A DNA stretch of 64,000 bases. Origin: Roseiarcus sp963726105 (GTDB lineage Bacteria; Pseudomonadota; Alphaproteobacteria; Rhizobiales; Beijerinckiaceae). Positions 62,669 through 64,000 of this stretch are shown here, in pieces. The stretch lies in contig CAVSBJ010000008.1 of the NCBI GenBank assembly GCA_963726105.1, positions 1 to 64,000 of the forward strand, written 5' to 3'. The notes beneath the pieces were generated by a model. It saw only the letters and a list, made by a program, of their open reading frames with translations, ran no database searches and had not been told where the DNA came from. Position 1 is the first letter of the stretch. Each line of letters starts with the position of its first letter. Made by a program: the position numbers and the translations under genes.

Positions 62669-63817
62669 ATGGACTTCGAGCTCAATCCCGAACAGGAGCA
62701 GCTGCGCGATAATGTCGCGCGGCTGATGAAGGACCGCTACGGGTTCGAGGCTCGCAGGGCCTATCAGGCACGCCCGCACGGTTGGAGCGAAGCCTTGTGG
62801 CGCGATTACGCCGAGATGGGCCTGCTCGGCGCGCCTTTTGCCGAAGCCGACGGCGGTTATAACGGCGGCGCGGTCGAGACCATGATCGTGATGGAGCAAT
62901 TCGGCAAGGCGCTGGCGCTCGAGCCCTATCTTCAAACCGTCGTCCTGTGCGGCGGCTTGCTGAAGCACGGAGCAAGCGATAAGCAGCGCGCCGAACTGAT
63001 CGGCGCGATTGCGGCGGGCGAGCTCAGATTGAGCTTCGCGCATATGGAGAAGCAGTCGGGTTTCGATCTCAACGATGTGGCTCTGAGCGCGGTCAAGGAC
63101 GGCGGCGGCGGATTTGTGCTGAACGGAGAAAAAACCCTGGTTGGCCAGGGCGACAGCGCCGACAAGTTCATCGTCTCGGCGCGCAGAAGCGGCGAGCGCC
63201 GCGATCGCGACGGGATCGTCCTCTTCCTTGTCGACGCCCATGCTCCGGGCGTGAGCCGGCGCGGCTATCCGACCCAGGACGGACAGCGGGCGGCGGAGAT
63301 TGGCTTCGCCGATGTCCGTGCCGCGCCGCATGACATTCTGGGGGCCTTGGACAACGCGCTGCCCGTCATCGAGCGGGTGGTCGACGAGACGATCGCGGCG
63401 CTTGCCGCGGAGGCTGTCGGCGCGATGTCAGAGGCGCTGACGATGACGGTTGACTATCTCAAGACGCGCAAGCAGTTCGGCGTCACGATCGGCTCGTTCC
63501 AGGCGTTGCAGCATCGCGCCGCGGATATGACGGTCGCGCTCGAACAGGCGCGCAGTATGATGTATCTGGCGGCGATGATGGCGGACGAGGACGACGCGGC
63601 GGAGCGCGCCAAGACCATGTCGGCGGTGAAAGCGCAAATCGGCCGCTCGGCCAAGTTCATCGGCCAGCAGGCGGTGCAAATGCACGGCGGCATCGCGATG
63701 ACCTACGAGTACAAGGCCGGCCATCTGTTCAAGCGCCTGACGATGATCGATACGGTCTACGGCGACGCGGACCTTCACCTGCGCCGTCTGGCCGATCGCA
63801 GCAGCCTGTTCGCCTGA
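62669..63817 (+). CDS. acyl-CoA dehydrogenase, small-subunit type (PimD-like)
   Basis: The protein has 382 residues. Motifs: LLGAPFAEADGGYNGGAVET, FVLNGEKTLVGQGDSADKF, RRGYPTQDGQRAAEIGF and QMHGGIAMTYEYKAGHLFKR. It is shorter and more divergent than its neighbour, as PimD is relative to PimC, and probably forms a heteromer with it. Whether this pair handles pimelate, another dicarboxylate, or ordinary fatty acids cannot be told from sequence. Confidence 0.92.
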   Translation: MDFELNPEQEQLRDNVARLMKDRYGFEARRAYQARPHGWSEALWRDYAEMGLLGAPFAEADGGYNGGAVETMIVMEQFGKALALEPYLQTVVLCGGLLKHGASDKQRAELIGAIAAGELRLSFAHMEKQSGFDLNDVALSAVKDGGGGFVLNGEKTLVGQGDSADKFIVSARRSGERRDRDGIVLFLVDAHAPGVSRRGYPTQDGQRAAEIGFADVRAAPHDILGALDNALPVIERVVDETIAALAAEAVGAMSEALTMTVDYLKTRKQFGVTIGSFQALQHRAADMTVALEQARSMMYLAAMMADEDDAAERAKTMSAVKAQIGRSAKFIGQQAVQMHGGIAMTYEYKAGHLFKRLTMIDTVYGDADLHLRRLADRSSLFA

Positions 63818-63819
63818 CC

Positions 63820-64000
63820 TTGTCGAGCGCCGCGCGCACAATTCTTGTCACCGGGTTCGAGCCCTTCGGCGGCGAGACGGTCAATGCGTCGTGGGAGGCG
63901 GCGCAAAAGCTCGAGGGTTGGCGCCACGGCGACGCCGTGGCCGTCACGCGCCTGCTGCCCTGCGCGTATGACGCCTCGGTGAAGAAACTTGTCGAGGCGA
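63820..64000 (+). CDS. pcp: pyroglutamyl-peptidase I, 3' end outside the window
   Basis: From TTG 63820 the product begins SSAARTILVTGFEPFGGETV and continues NASWEAAQKLEGW and VTRLLPCAYDASV, the first 60 residues of a C15 peptidase that removes N-terminal pyroglutamate. The catalytic Glu, Cys and His lie further on, outside the window. It starts 2 bases after the acyl-CoA dehydrogenase stop, so it may be in the same transcript. Confidence 0.88.
   Translation, partial: MSSAARTILVTGFEPFGGETVNASWEAAQKLEGWRHGDAVAVTRLLPCAYDASVKKLVEA

Noticed and set aside
60677..63331. 884-codon minus-strand frame
   Set aside because: It overlaps the small exported protein and both acyl-CoA dehydrogenase genes, all with clear families; its composition is antisense-like.
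1..64000. CRISPR arrays, rRNA genes, complete tRNAs
   Set aside because: No regularly spaced direct repeats with unique spacers, no rRNA segments and no complete tRNA were seen.

Overview
The window is a high-GC alphaproteobacterial chromosome segment, most likely Hyphomicrobiales (Rhizobiales). This rests on the block prfB–mrcA–amiC–rne, on the DUF1285–NUDIX–DUF6111–CCA-transferase operon, on the MoxR/DUF58/DUF4159 operon, and on SspB, DUF4169 and ribbon-helix-helix genes of the types found in that order. I cannot name the genus with confidence.

Layout. (1) 1–4.7 kb: small envelope and unknown genes (Sel1 repeats, TonB-C-like, DUF4239, a frameshifted ParB-like gene, DUF4424). (2) 4.75–16.7 kb: a decaying mobile region. 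It holds an IS3 relic, a truncated serine recombinase, and an island with a tyrosine integrase next to a 3' tRNA-Thr(GGT) fragment, a VapE-type replication protein, an AlpA-like regulator and a TGACGCA iteron cluster. Phage-like remnants, an intact IS5-family element, a broken Gly-rich PEP-CTERM protein and nested IS5/IS256 debris follow. Nearly every island gene except the integrase, the regulator and one small gene is broken by 1–2 base indels. (3) 16.8–26.4 kb: cell wall and RNA core genes prfB (with the classic +1 frameshift site), mrcA, amiC and rne, with an IS5-family element between amiC and rne. (4) 26.5–36.3 kb: two compact operons, CCA transferase/DUF6111/NUDIX/DUF1285 on the minus strand and MoxR/DUF58/DUF4159/large membrane protein on the plus strand. 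(5) 36.3–37.65 kb: fused relics of IS256, IS3 and IS6 elements. (6) 37.65–54.1 kb: a catabolic and uptake region with four metallo-beta-lactamase-fold hydrolases (one frameshifted), MmgE/PrpD, a LysR regulator, aldehyde dehydrogenase, carboxymuconolactone-decarboxylase-like protein, two 3-hydroxyisobutyrate-dehydrogenase-like enzymes and a branched-chain-amino-acid-type ABC transporter. That transporter includes a fused permease–ATPase. (7) 54.3–64 kb: sspB, DUF4169, an HNH protein, an RHH regulator, a 1287-residue AsmA protein, a small exported protein, a two-gene acyl-CoA dehydrogenase pair and the start of pcp.

How parts work together. The amiC–mrcA–prfB genes are collinear and may share an upstream promoter now bordered by an IS. 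Region 6 reads as a pathway: import by the ABC system, lactone or ester hydrolysis, alcohol oxidation, aldehyde oxidation, under LysR control. The substrate is not deducible from sequence. Housekeeping genes of 800–1287 codons are intact while island genes carry many small indels. This argues that the broken genes are real pseudogenes, not simply sequencing error, with prfB as a notable exception to check.
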